NCBI GenBank assembly: GCA_024235135.1
Contig: JACKMZ010000001.1
Coordinates: 529,501-593,500, forward strand
DNA: 64,000 nucleotides
Direction of reading: 5' to 3'
Origin: Gammaproteobacteria bacterium
GTDB lineage: Bacteria; Pseudomonadota; Gammaproteobacteria; Competibacterales; Competibacteraceae
The number at the start of each line of letters is the position of its first letter. Within the stretch, counting starts at the first letter, position 1. This document shows positions 37,034 through 44,963 of the stretch, piece by piece. Below the pieces are notes generated by a model. That model did not search any database. It saw only the letters and a list, made by a program, of their open reading frames with translations, and had not been told where the DNA came from. The translations under genes were made by a program, and so were the position numbers.

Positions 37034-37519
37034 ATGAGCAGTTCACCCGTGCGATTGATCGGGGGCTTCGGCACGTTGTTTTTGCTTGGGTTTATGGCGG
37101 CCTTGCTGTACCCGCGCTTGAGCGCCTGGTGGACGGCCTCCCCACGGAAGCCGGCTATCGTGCTGCACGGCGATCCGCAGTGTGATCCCAGTCAACGAAC
37201 TTGTACGGTGGATTTCCCAGGAATGACGGTCGGATTGTCCCTGCAAGGTCCGCTCCGCACCCTCGTGCCTTTCTCCGTAACGGTTCAGGTGCGGAATTCA
37301 TCATCGTCTCAGCCCACGGACGTGGCTGTCAGTTTTTCCATGGTGGGCATGTACATGGGCGACAATCGCTTCATCCTATCCCAACAGGATTCGACGACTT
37401 GGCATGGTCAGGCGATGCTGCCGGTGTGCAGCAGTGGCCGGAGCGATTGGCGGGTCGTCGTCGAAATCGGCGAACCGCCGACCTACCAAGCGGATTTCTT
37501 TGCCGCGATCCGGCCTTGA
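37034..37519 (+). CDS. Membrane-anchored periplasmic protein, FixH-like fold
   Basis: A 161-residue protein with one N-terminal membrane helix (GGFGTLFLLGFMAALLYPRL) and a periplasmic beta-rich domain. The pattern VSFSMVGMYMGDNRFIL ... WHGQAMLPVCSSGRSDWRVVVEI, with Met, a conserved Cys and a Trp near the end, resembles FixH/YtkA-like proteins tied to copper and cytochrome oxidase biogenesis. I do not recognise a named family with confidence. It is the last gene of the plus-strand copper cluster and converges with the methyltransferase gene. Confidence 0.6.
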   Translation: MSSSPVRLIGGFGTLFLLGFMAALLYPRLSAWWTASPRKPAIVLHGDPQCDPSQRTCTVDFPGMTVGLSLQGPLRTLVPFSVTVQVRNSSSSQPTDVAVSFSMVGMYMGDNRFILSQQDSTTWHGQAMLPVCSSGRSDWRVVVEIGEPPTYQADFFAAIRP

Positions 37520-37544
37520 GAGGATTCCGAGAGTTTGGCGTTAA

Positions 37545-38321
37545 TTACGACACATCGGCTGGGGAATAGCCGTCGACCGCACGCGGGCTTTTTTCCGCCA
37601 GAGCGCCGGATTTCTTGAGATAGTGCACCAGCGCGTAGGCAAGCCCGGTCAAAACGAGCAACCCGCTCAGGATCAAAGCCTGTCGATGCTCCCAGTAGCC
37701 CAGGCCCTGAATCACCGATTCACTCCATAATTTCGCGGCGATTGCACCCAGCAGCCAGCCGAACGTGGTGTTGTGCTCCTTGGCGAGCAGACGTTTCCAA
37801 TGAAATGCCATGCCATCGATAGCCTGGGGAAAATCCCGCCACCGTGGCCAGAGTCGGTTGACGCGAGAGCAATAGTCGGTGAATTCGGCGCCGAATTTCT
37901 GCTGCAGATATTGTTCCTCGGCGGCGATAATCGAAGCATAGATCAACACGGTTAGGGGAATGGCCAGAACGTAGAACAACGGGGCATTGATGATCAACGC
38001 CAGCCCCAACAAAATCAGCCCATTGCCCAGATAGAGCGGATTGCGGGACAAGGCAAACATGCCGCCCTGCACCAGTCGGTCGGCGTAAACCTGCTTGTTC
38101 TTTCCACCCCGCTTGATGTAATCGTAACCGATGGTAAGCGCACGGATGGTTTGTCCACTCAAGGCGACCAGAACACCGATCAGGTCCAATGCGGTATCCA
38201 GCATCGGATTGCCCAGTGGATGCACCGGATGGGCGAGCAGGACGGCGCCGAGCAACAGCAACGGGAAAACGGCGTTACGGTAATGGAAGAAAAAATGACC
38301 GAGCGGAATGAGTTTGGTCAT
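37545..38321 (-). CDS. ICMT/PEMT-like integral membrane methyltransferase
   Basis: A 258-residue membrane protein with about six hydrophobic segments. The family signature is in the middle: ADRLVQGGMFALSRNPLYLGNGLILLG, followed by AAEEQYLQQKFGAEFTDYC. Isoprenylcysteine- and phospholipid-methyltransferase-like enzymes of this kind use S-adenosylmethionine to methylate lipid or isoprenoid-linked substrates at the membrane. Its start overlaps the end of the CmoA-like gene by 4 bp, which implies coupled translation. The substrate is unknown. Confidence 0.85.
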   Translation of the reverse strand: MTKLIPLGHFFFHYRNAVFPLLLLGAVLLAHPVHPLGNPMLDTALDLIGVLVALSGQTIRALTIGYDYIKRGGKNKQVYADRLVQGGMFALSRNPLYLGNGLILLGLALIINAPLFYVLAIPLTVLIYASIIAAEEQYLQQKFGAEFTDYCSRVNRLWPRWRDFPQAIDGMAFHWKRLLAKEHNTTFGWLLGAIAAKLWSESVIQGLGYWEHRQALILSGLLVLTGLAYALVHYLKKSGALAEKSPRAVDGYSPADVS

Positions 38322-39049
38322 GGTTGCTTAACCGCCAGAAATCCACAGAAGTTGTACCATTTGAAGAATTGCTCCACGTGCTCGAAGCCTCCGCCTTTGA
38401 GAAGTTCGATATTTTCGTCGGTGCGGTAGGGGATCAGCACGTTTTCCAGGGACTCGCGCTTTTGAGAAATCTCTGTGGTGCTGTAGCCGTTGCGCTGTTT
38501 CATTTCGTAATAGAACTCAATGAACAAGCGATTGAACAATGAATCGTTGCCCAGCACCTTTTCGACCAGAATCAAACAGCCGTTGGGATTGAGTCCCTCG
38601 TAGATGGAGCGTATCAGTGTTTGGCGATAGAGCGGCCGAACAAACTGCAAGGTCAGATTCAATAAGACCACCGAGGCATTGTCGATACGCAGTTTTTTGT
38701 TGAGGTCGGCGCACATCCATTCCACGGGTTTGGTGGAACCGAGTTCCAGAAAGCGTTCACGGGCTTTGTCTAGCATGGGCTGCGAATAATCGACGCCGAT
38801 CAGAATGACTCTGTTGCTGACCGCGTGATCGATCGTCTCTAACGTGATGCCGGTGGAACAGCCAAGGTCGTAGATATGCGTGTCGGTGACGGCGAATTTT
38901 GCGGCGATTTCTCCGATCATCCGCTGCAGCTCGCGATATTGCGGGATGCTGCGTTCCAGCATGTCATCGAACACGGCGGCGGTTTGCTGGCCGAAATTGA
39001 AGTCGCCGATTGTTTTCTGCGGGTTCTGAAAGAGTACATCTCGCTGCAT
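38318..39049 (-). CDS. cmoA: CmoA-like carboxy-S-adenosyl-L-methionine synthase
   Basis: A 243-residue class I methyltransferase-fold protein close to CmoA, which makes carboxy-SAM from SAM and prephenate for wobble uridine modification. Matching segments are IGDFNFGQQTAAVFDDMLERSIPQY, IYDLGCSTGITLETID, ASVVLLNLTLQFVRP and GYSTTEISQKRESLENVLIPY. The partner cmoB is not adjacent. Instead the gene overlaps an ICMT-like membrane methyltransferase. It may be true CmoA or a paralogue that supplies a different methyltransferase; sequence alone does not decide. Confidence 0.82.
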   Translation of the reverse strand: MQRDVLFQNPQKTIGDFNFGQQTAAVFDDMLERSIPQYRELQRMIGEIAAKFAVTDTHIYDLGCSTGITLETIDHAVSNRVILIGVDYSQPMLDKARERFLELGSTKPVEWMCADLNKKLRIDNASVVLLNLTLQFVRPLYRQTLIRSIYEGLNPNGCLILVEKVLGNDSLFNRLFIEFYYEMKQRNGYSTTEISQKRESLENVLIPYRTDENIELLKGGGFEHVEQFFKWYNFCGFLAVKQP

Positions 39050-39249
39050 AACAGCTTTTCCCCAACGGTTTGTCTAGAGTCGCACTCACCGCCCTTGAGG
39101 ACGGGAAGTCCTTATCAGCCCATTACTGTGGCAGACCTAGCTTAAGCATCGCTGAATATTTGGCAAGCGGCGGGGACGCGATGGAGGCATGCAAGGGTTC
39201 TTGCAGGACTTGGGGTGAAGCAGGGAAGGCGTTCGGGTGTGCCCTAAAA

Positions 39250-39291
39250 TTCCCCCCTCCCCCTTGCAAAGAAGGGCGAGAGGGAAGAGGG
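39250..39291. repeat. CCCTC-rich imperfect inverted repeat in the gap after the nif cluster
   Basis: The 343-bp gap 39050-39392 has no gene that I can support. It contains a C-rich arm (CCCCCCTCCCCCTTG) and a G-rich arm (AAGGGCGAGAGGG), which pair imperfectly. Such CCCTC/GAGGG elements are dispersed in many gammaproteobacterial genomes. Read on the minus strand it could also terminate nif transcription, although it is followed only by a short T run. Confidence 0.4.
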
Positions 39292-39392
39292 CAAGTTAAG
39301 CAGCTGAGACAAAAAGATAAAAAGCGGGGAACGTGCGTACGAGCGATGCTGCTCGGCAGCCGGTTGTCGAGCCAGCTACACCCGGTATCAGG

Positions 39393-39662
39393 TCACAAAT
39401 CGTCCAGGATTTCCGCCAACACGATTCCGGTGGCGTGTTCCGGATCATCGGTTAAACGCACGCAGTGCATGTGACCATTGACCAAATACATGTTGAAGCC
39501 GGGATACTCCTTAACTGGATCGGCGTCGACGATGTCATCATCCAGGCAATAGGTGAAATGCGTGCCGGGATATTGGGTCCGCAGCCGCGCTACCACACTT
39601 TCGTTCAAACCCTCGGTCGTGACGAAATCCGCGACTTGATCCAATTGTTCCGGGCTGATCAT
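39393..39662 (-). CDS. DUF6129 nif-associated protein
   Basis: An 89-residue protein with no membrane segment (MISPEQLDQVADFVTTEGLNESVVARLRTQYPGTHFTYCLDDDIVDADPVKEYPGFNMYLV is its first part, seen as pieces). It matches a short protein that follows nifY in nitrogen-fixing gammaproteobacteria. Its biochemical role is unknown. The 4-bp overlap with nifY (ATGA-type) shows that it is part of the nif operon. It is the last gene of the visible cluster. Confidence 0.78.
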   Translation of the reverse strand: MISPEQLDQVADFVTTEGLNESVVARLRTQYPGTHFTYCLDDDIVDADPVKEYPGFNMYLVNGHMHCVRLTDDPEHATGIVLAEILDDL

Positions 39663-40384
39663 GGCTCATCCTCAGCTTCTGAAGACTTGAAACCCTCGGG
39701 CGCGGAAACCGGCAAACGGCCGATAATCTTGCTGAGCCAGGGGGGCGGAGTACCCGCCAATACTTGTTGCAAACGCGGCAGCAACTCGCTGATTTCCACG
39801 GGTTGAGGGTTCTTGACGGGATGAATACCGGCATTGACCACGCGAGCGGCCGGCGGCCCACCGATGGAGACTACGTAGAGAATATGGCAATCGCGGATAT
39901 GATCGACCAGATAAGCGGCCCTGTCTTCGCCGGGCTGCAATTCCGGTACGACCACGGGACGGACATCGACCAACCGGGCACTGTCCGCACTGACCTGGTA
40001 GATCAGAAATCGCTGACAGGAACCAAAGTGGCCATCCAAACGCGCGCCACTGTTGGAGGAAAAGGCAACCCGGATCGAATCCGGCATGTCCCCTTCCTGG
40101 TACGACTGCGGTTGGGGAATTTCTACTTCCTCCAACCCAAGCTCACCCTTGAGGTACCCAACCGCCTGCTTGAGATAGATCGGTTCAATCTCTGAAAACG
40201 CGCCATCCTGCGCCGTTTTCAACAGCTTTACCGACACGCTGTCAAGTTTGGCGTCGGTCAACGGCATGCCCAAAGAACTCACTAATACCCGCATCAGGCT
40301 TTCTACCGTGGCGTCGGGCAAAGCCCGCGCGGCCAAGCCGATGCGCAGCGCCGTGGAGCGGGTAAGACCCTCGTGACTCGTCAT
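39659..40384 (-). CDS. nifY: NifY/NafY-type FeMo-cofactor-binding protein
   Basis: A 241-residue protein with two parts: an N-terminal helical region (~90 residues) like the NifY/NafY apo-nitrogenase-binding domain, and a C-terminal dinitrogenase iron-molybdenum cofactor-binding domain (IRVAFSSNSGARLDGHFGSCQRFLIYQV ... IRDCHILYVVSIGGPPAARVVNAG). Family members hold FeMo-co or apo-NifDK during maturation. The position after nifHDKT matches Azotobacter nifY. It overlaps nifT and the DUF6129 gene by 4 bp each. The C-terminal ~30 residues are acidic and probably disordered. Confidence 0.9.
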   Translation of the reverse strand: MTSHEGLTRSTALRIGLAARALPDATVESLMRVLVSSLGMPLTDAKLDSVSVKLLKTAQDGAFSEIEPIYLKQAVGYLKGELGLEEVEIPQPQSYQEGDMPDSIRVAFSSNSGARLDGHFGSCQRFLIYQVSADSARLVDVRPVVVPELQPGEDRAAYLVDHIRDCHILYVVSIGGPPAARVVNAGIHPVKNPQPVEISELLPRLQQVLAGTPPPWLSKIIGRLPVSAPEGFKSSEAEDEP

Positions 40385-40593
40385 AATCTGCGGACTCTAA
40401 CCGTAATCGGTAATTTCGGTGGCTTGTCGAAAGGCTCAAGATAAAAGCGCGTACCATCCGATAATTGCATTTCGCCGCCCCAGGATTCGGGGCCGCTATG
40501 CTCGATAGATACGACGATTTCCTCTTGGTCCTTCTTGGCCAGGTAGAATACGAGTTCGCCGCTGTCATTGTTACGCAACATAACATTCGGCAT
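40381..40593 (-). CDS. nifT: NifT/FixU
   Basis: A 70-residue protein of the NifT/FixU family, with the beta-rich body MPNVMLRNNDSGELVFYLAKKD and the end LPITVRVRRL. It is not essential in species tested and its role in cofactor maturation is unclear. It follows nifK after 164 bp that contain a strong palindrome, and its stop overlaps the nifY start. Confidence 0.92.
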   Translation of the reverse strand: MPNVMLRNNDSGELVFYLAKKDQEEIVVSIEHSGPESWGGEMQLSDGTRFYLEPFDKPPKLPITVRVRRL

Positions 40594-40699
40594 GACTGTT
40601 TTCCTTATCGCTTAATCATTCTGTTCAGAACATTGCCACCGCCACTGTATTGATTCCCTCTTGGAGAAAAGAACGTGCCGCCGGCGTCGAAACGACTGC

Positions 40700-40721
40700 G
40701 CCCCGCGTCGCGACGCGGGGC
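40700..40721 (-). promoter_or_regulatory. Perfect GC palindrome hairpin between nifK and nifT
   Basis: GCCCCGCGTCG at 40700-40710 is followed directly by its reverse complement (40711-40721). In RNA this makes a very stable hairpin with a minimal loop. No U-tract follows on the minus strand, so it is unlikely to be a terminator. Position after nifK suggests mRNA 3'-end protection or partial attenuation of nifT-nifY. Confidence 0.6.
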
Positions 40722-40757
40722 GGTTGTGGGTGGGTAAACCTAAACCCTGTAGAACCC

Positions 40758-42329
40758 TTACCGGATGAGATCGAAACCGTAGTCGGTTTGACCCATGATC
40801 ATGGTTTCTGCGTCCAGGCGCTCCATCACGGCATTCACCAGGGCTTTCAGCATGTACATGGCGCCTTCGTAACCCAGGGTGGTATCACGATGCAGGTGGT
40901 GGCGATCGAACAACGGGAAGCCGATGCGGATCAGCGGCACTTCATGCTCTTTGCCCTTATGCAGGGTGTCGCGCTGAATGAATTTCCCATAGGAGTTGCC
41001 GATCATGAAGTCCGGCTTGTTGGTGAACACCAGCGAACGCATGTGCCAAAGGTCTTTGCCGACGTGAACCTCGGCGTCCTGACCATAAGGCGAATCCTTC
41101 AGCAACTTGGACATCAGCTTACCCCAACGCTTATTGGCGTTATGGCAAAGCACATGCAGAGGCTCCGCGCCCAGTTCCATCAGGAACCGGCACATGCCGT
41201 ACACGAAATCCGGATCGCCCCACAGAGAAAACCGTTTGCCGTGCAACCACGAGTGGGAGTCGGTCATCATGTCGACCAGGCGACCGCGTTCTTTGGCCAG
41301 TGATTCCGGGATCGGTTTGCCAGTCAGCTCGGAAACCTTCATCAGGAACTCGTCAGTGGCGGCTAAACCCATGGGAATATCGAGGCTCGGCACCTCATGA
41401 TTCCAGATGTCTTTGAGGTACTTGAGCGTTTTGGTCGACTGGAATGGTTGCAGCACCAGCGTGCTGATGGCGTTCGGGGCATCCTTCACTTCGTCTTGGG
41501 TGGTGCCGCCGGCATACATCTGGTATCCGCCGCCATCGGTGGGAACGTCCAGCACTTCTTCCGGATCGCACAGATAGGTGTATTCAACCCCCATCTCAGT
41601 CAACATGCGCTTGATGACCCGGTAGTTCCCAAGATAAGTCTCGAAACCGGGAATAACGTTCAGCTTACCATTCTTGCCGGGCGCCTTGCCTTCCATGGTA
41701 TTGAGGGTGAAATAACGCAGAATACCCTCCATCATGTTGTCCCAACCCGTCACATGACTGCCGACGAAACTCGGCGTGTGGGCGAACGGGGTGGCAAAAT
41801 CCTTGGGAACGCGGCCGTCGGCCTTGGCATTGTTGATGAAGGCGTTGAGGTCATCACCGATGACCTCGGCCATACAGGTGGTGGAAACCGCCATCATCTC
41901 CGGCTTGTACATGGTCTTGGCGTTTTCCAAGCCCTCGAACATGTTCTTTTGACCGCCGAACACGGCCGCGTCTTCGGTCATGGAGTCGGACACGCAGGCG
42001 ATCGGCTCACGGAAATGGCGATTGAAATAGGTCCGGAAATAAGCCACGCAACCTTGCGAACCGTGCACGTAGGGCAGGGTATTGGCAAAGCCCAGCGAGC
42101 AAAGCACAGCGCCCAAGGGCTGGCAGGCTTTGGCCGGATTGATGGTCAGTGATTTACGGTCGAAATTGAGGGCCTTGTATTCCTCGGTGGTGGTCCACTG
42201 GAACACCTCTTCGATCTTCGCGGGATCAGCGGATTCTTCGAAAACCCGCTTGCGAGCAAAGGCCTCCTGATATTCGGGTTCCGAGAACAGCGGATACCCC
42301 TGTTTGATGTTTTCTACATCTTGAGCCAT
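40758..42329 (-). CDS. nifK: Nitrogenase molybdenum-iron protein beta chain
   Basis: A 523-residue beta subunit of dinitrogenase. With NifD it holds the P-cluster between subunits. Expected segments are visible: AKACQPLGAVLCSLGFANTLPYVHGSQGCVAYFRTYFNRHFREP (P-cluster cysteines in the first part) and FSLWGDPDFVYGMCRFLMELGAEPLHVLCHN. The ATG at 42329 has AGAGGAAT upstream; an in-frame extension to 42428 lacks family similarity. Length is as in Azotobacter NifK. It is transcribed after nifD across a hairpin-containing 99-bp gap. Confidence 0.97.
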   Translation of the reverse strand: MAQDVENIKQGYPLFSEPEYQEAFARKRVFEESADPAKIEEVFQWTTTEEYKALNFDRKSLTINPAKACQPLGAVLCSLGFANTLPYVHGSQGCVAYFRTYFNRHFREPIACVSDSMTEDAAVFGGQKNMFEGLENAKTMYKPEMMAVSTTCMAEVIGDDLNAFINNAKADGRVPKDFATPFAHTPSFVGSHVTGWDNMMEGILRYFTLNTMEGKAPGKNGKLNVIPGFETYLGNYRVIKRMLTEMGVEYTYLCDPEEVLDVPTDGGGYQMYAGGTTQDEVKDAPNAISTLVLQPFQSTKTLKYLKDIWNHEVPSLDIPMGLAATDEFLMKVSELTGKPIPESLAKERGRLVDMMTDSHSWLHGKRFSLWGDPDFVYGMCRFLMELGAEPLHVLCHNANKRWGKLMSKLLKDSPYGQDAEVHVGKDLWHMRSLVFTNKPDFMIGNSYGKFIQRDTLHKGKEHEVPLIRIGFPLFDRHHLHRDTTLGYEGAMYMLKALVNAVMERLDAETMIMGQTDYGFDLIR

Positions 42330-42387
42330 ATTGAATTCCTCTGCGCCCGCCGGCACGCGCGCGCCAATTGGATATTTTTTTAGAGAA

Positions 42388-42417
42388 GTGCGCGTCCCCG
42401 CAGCTCGGGGGACGCAC
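42388..42417 (-). promoter_or_regulatory. Hairpin between nifD and nifK
   Basis: GTGC plus GTCCCC (42388-42399, two-base bulge) pair with GGGGAC plus GCAC (42408-42417). The stem is about ten pairs around an eight-base loop. On the minus strand an A-rich stretch follows, not a U-tract, so it is not a typical terminator. It lies 12 bp downstream of the nifD stop codon and may protect or process the nifHD part of the message. Confidence 0.58.
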
Positions 42418-42428
42418 CAAGGGATCAA

Positions 42429-43904
42429 TTAAGCGGCGGCGGCTTCGTCTTCGGATACCGCTGGTTTCCACGGGGCCCTTACGTTTTTCCAGCAGGGGTT
42501 GTTGACGGTCATGTCCATGTCACGGGCGAAGATGGCAAAGCCGTCGTAGCCGTGGTAGGGACCCGAATAATCCCAGGAATGCATCTGCCGGAAGGGGATG
42601 CCCATCTTGTGGAAAACGTATTTCTCTTTGATACCGGAACCGATGAGGTCGGGTTTCAGACGTTCCGCAAACGCTTCCAACTCGAAACTGGTGGCATCGT
42701 CGTAAATCAACGCACCATCCTGCAGTTCCTTGAAGGTCCGGTCATAGTCGTCGTTGTGGGCGAACTCATAACCGGCGCCAATCACTTCCATACCCAGATC
42801 TTCGTAGGCACCGACAATGTGACGTGGGCGCAAACCGCCGACAAACAGCATCACGCGTTTGCCTTCCAGGCGCGGGCGATACTTGGCGATGATTGCATCC
42901 ATCGTGGGTTGGTATTTGGCGATGACCCGCTCGGCATTTTCCTGGATCGTGGAGTCGAAACGCGCGGCAATCTTACGCAGGCTTTCGACGATCTTGGTCG
43001 GTCCGAAGAAGTTGTACTCCAGCCAGGGTATCCCATACTTTTCTTCCATGTGCCGGCTGATGTAGTTCATCGACCGGTAGCAGTGCAACAGATTCAGCTT
43101 GACCCGCGGAGTGGATTCGAATTCCGGCAAGCTGCCGTCGCCCGACCACTGCGCGACGACTCGCAAGCCGATTTCTTCCATTAGCACGCGGCTAGCCCAG
43201 GCATCGCCACCGATGTTGTAGTCACCAGTGATAGCCACGTCATAGGGAGTACTCTCGAAAGTGGGTTCTTTTCCGTCGCGCTTGGAAATCACCCAATCGC
43301 GCAGCGAGTCATTGGCGACATGATGGCCGAGGGACTGCGACACACCGCGGAACCCTTCGCAACGCACCGGGACAACGGTCTTACCGATTTCCTTGGCCTT
43401 CTTCTTGGCAACGGCTTCGATGTCGTCACCGATCAGACCGATCGGGCACTCGGACTGAATGGAAATGCCTTTGGCCAGGGGGAACAGACCATCGATTTCG
43501 CTGATCAGGGTATCCAATTTCTTGTCGCCACCGAACACCACGTCCTTTTCTTGGAAATCGGAACTAAAATTCATGTCACCGAAAATGTTTATGCCGCTGA
43601 AGCCGGTGACGTAGTTACGACGGCCGGCGCGGGAAAACTGACCGCAACCGATCGGTCCGTGGGAAATATTCACGGTGTCCTTGACCGGACCCCACACCAC
43701 GCCCTTGGAACCGGCGTAGGCGCAACCGCGTTGGGTCATAACGCCCGGCAGGGCTTTCTTGTTGGCGACGATGCATTTGTTGGACTTTTCCAGTTCCGGA
43801 TCGTTGGCCATCAAATGCTTGGCACGTTGTTTCCCGGTTTCTTCCGGATAAACAGCCAGAACTTCTTGGATAAGCTTATCGCTTTCTTCACGATTCATAG
43901 CCAT
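42429..43904 (-). CDS. nifD: Nitrogenase molybdenum-iron protein alpha chain
   Basis: A 491-residue alpha subunit of dinitrogenase. The FeMo-co ligands are present: the cysteine in LLHCYRSMNYISRHMEEKYG and the histidine in FRQMHSWDYSGPYHGYDGF. P-cluster cysteines lie in the N-terminal part (TQRGCAYAGSKGV, HGPIGCGQFS). Sequence and length match classical Mo nitrogenase, not the vanadium or iron-only types. It starts 24 bp after the nifH stop codon. A second ATG lies two codons downstream (43898). Confidence 0.97.
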   Translation of the reverse strand: MAMNREESDKLIQEVLAVYPEETGKQRAKHLMANDPELEKSNKCIVANKKALPGVMTQRGCAYAGSKGVVWGPVKDTVNISHGPIGCGQFSRAGRRNYVTGFSGINIFGDMNFSSDFQEKDVVFGGDKKLDTLISEIDGLFPLAKGISIQSECPIGLIGDDIEAVAKKKAKEIGKTVVPVRCEGFRGVSQSLGHHVANDSLRDWVISKRDGKEPTFESTPYDVAITGDYNIGGDAWASRVLMEEIGLRVVAQWSGDGSLPEFESTPRVKLNLLHCYRSMNYISRHMEEKYGIPWLEYNFFGPTKIVESLRKIAARFDSTIQENAERVIAKYQPTMDAIIAKYRPRLEGKRVMLFVGGLRPRHIVGAYEDLGMEVIGAGYEFAHNDDYDRTFKELQDGALIYDDATSFELEAFAERLKPDLIGSGIKEKYVFHKMGIPFRQMHSWDYSGPYHGYDGFAIFARDMDMTVNNPCWKNVRAPWKPAVSEDEAAAA

Positions 43905-43928
43905 TGGTGGTTGACTCCCGTCTCTAGG

Positions 43929-44819
43929 TTAGGCCGTGGCGCCGGCGGACTCTTGGGCGGCCGTCTGACCGACTATGGTTTCATCGTCTTCGTCCATCAG
44001 GCCGAATTCCATCATCAGTTCTTCCAGCTCATCCATGGTCAAGGGCTTGGGAACGACCAACATTTTGTTGTCGACGATCTTCTGGGCCAGCGCTCTGTAC
44101 TCGTCGGCCTGGTTGCATTTGGGATCGTATTCGATCACGGTCATGCGACGGATTTCAGCCCGTTGGACAACGTTGTCGCGCGGCACGAAATGAATCATCT
44201 GGGTACCCAGCTTGGCGGCCAGGGCGCTGATCAGTTCCGCTTCACGGTCGGTTTTACGCGAGTTGCAGATCAGACCGGCCAGACGCACGCTGCCGGAAGT
44301 CGCGTATTTCACGATACCTTTGCAGATGTTGTTGGCTGCGTACATGGCCATCATTTCGCCGGAAACCACGATGTAGATCTCTTGGGCTTTGTTCTCGCGG
44401 ATCGGCATGGCAAAACCACCGCAGACCACGTCGCCCAGCACGTCATAGAAAACAAAGTCCAATTCATCTTCGTAGGCGCCTTCTTCTTCAAGGAAGTTGA
44501 TGGCGGTGATAACACCACGGCCGGCGCACCCAACACCCGGCTCAGGACCACCGGATTCCACGCAACGAACGTTGCCAAAACCAGTTCGCAGCACGTCTTC
44601 CAGTTCCAGGTCTTCGACGCTACCGGCGTCGGCGGCCAAATGCATGACGGTTTCTTGCGTCTTGGTGTGCAGAATCAACCGGGTGGCGTCGGCTTTGGGG
44701 TCGCAACCTACGATCATGATTTGCTTGCCAAGGGATGCGAGTCCGGCAACCAAATTCTGCGTGGTGGTAGATTTGCCGATACCGCCTTTACCGTATATTG
44801 CGCATTGACGAATAGCCAT
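43929..44819 (-). CDS. nifH: Nitrogenase iron protein (dinitrogenase reductase)
   Basis: A 296-residue NifH. It passes electrons to NifDK with ATP hydrolysis. The P-loop is YGKGGIGKSTTTQN; the 4Fe-4S ligands are Cys98 (GVGCAGRG) and Cys133 (VVCGGFAM). Arg101 in CAGRGV is the known target of DraT ADP-ribosylation, and draT is the divergent neighbour. The ATG at 44819 is preceded by GAGGAGA. The gene heads the operon nifHDKTY and is read from the sigma-54 promoter at 44871-44886. Confidence 0.98.
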   Translation of the reverse strand: MAIRQCAIYGKGGIGKSTTTQNLVAGLASLGKQIMIVGCDPKADATRLILHTKTQETVMHLAADAGSVEDLELEDVLRTGFGNVRCVESGGPEPGVGCAGRGVITAINFLEEEGAYEDELDFVFYDVLGDVVCGGFAMPIRENKAQEIYIVVSGEMMAMYAANNICKGIVKYATSGSVRLAGLICNSRKTDREAELISALAAKLGTQMIHFVPRDNVVQRAEIRRMTVIEYDPKCNQADEYRALAQKIVDNKMLVVPKPLTMDELEELMMEFGLMDEDDETIVGQTAAQESAGATA

Positions 44820-44870
44820 TTGTAATAATCTCCTCATAGGTGAGTTCATGGAGCGCACTGACCTCTATGC

Positions 44871-44886
44871 AGCAACCCTTGTGCCA
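44871..44886 (-). promoter_or_regulatory. Sigma-54 (RpoN) promoter of nifH
   Basis: On the minus strand TGGCAC-N5-TTGCT matches the -24/-12 consensus (TGGCAC-N5-TTGCW) exactly. Transcription would begin about 12 bases downstream, giving a ~40-nt leader before the nifH ATG. This is the expected NifA-dependent promoter for nif genes. Confidence 0.93.
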
Positions 44887-44963
44887 AGCAAGAAAAACAG
44901 AATAACTAATTGATTATATTTATATTATTATCGACTTCTCGATGAAATTAACGGGTGACAATT

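Noticed and set aside
39250..39291. CRISPR-like or mobile repeat
   Set aside because: Only one copy of the CCCTC/GAGGG element was seen; there is no regular spacing and no transposase.
43320..44825. Long plus-strand reading of 501 codons opposite nifD/nifH
   Set aside because: It is antisense to conserved nif genes, His/Gly-rich, and arises from codon bias of the true strand.
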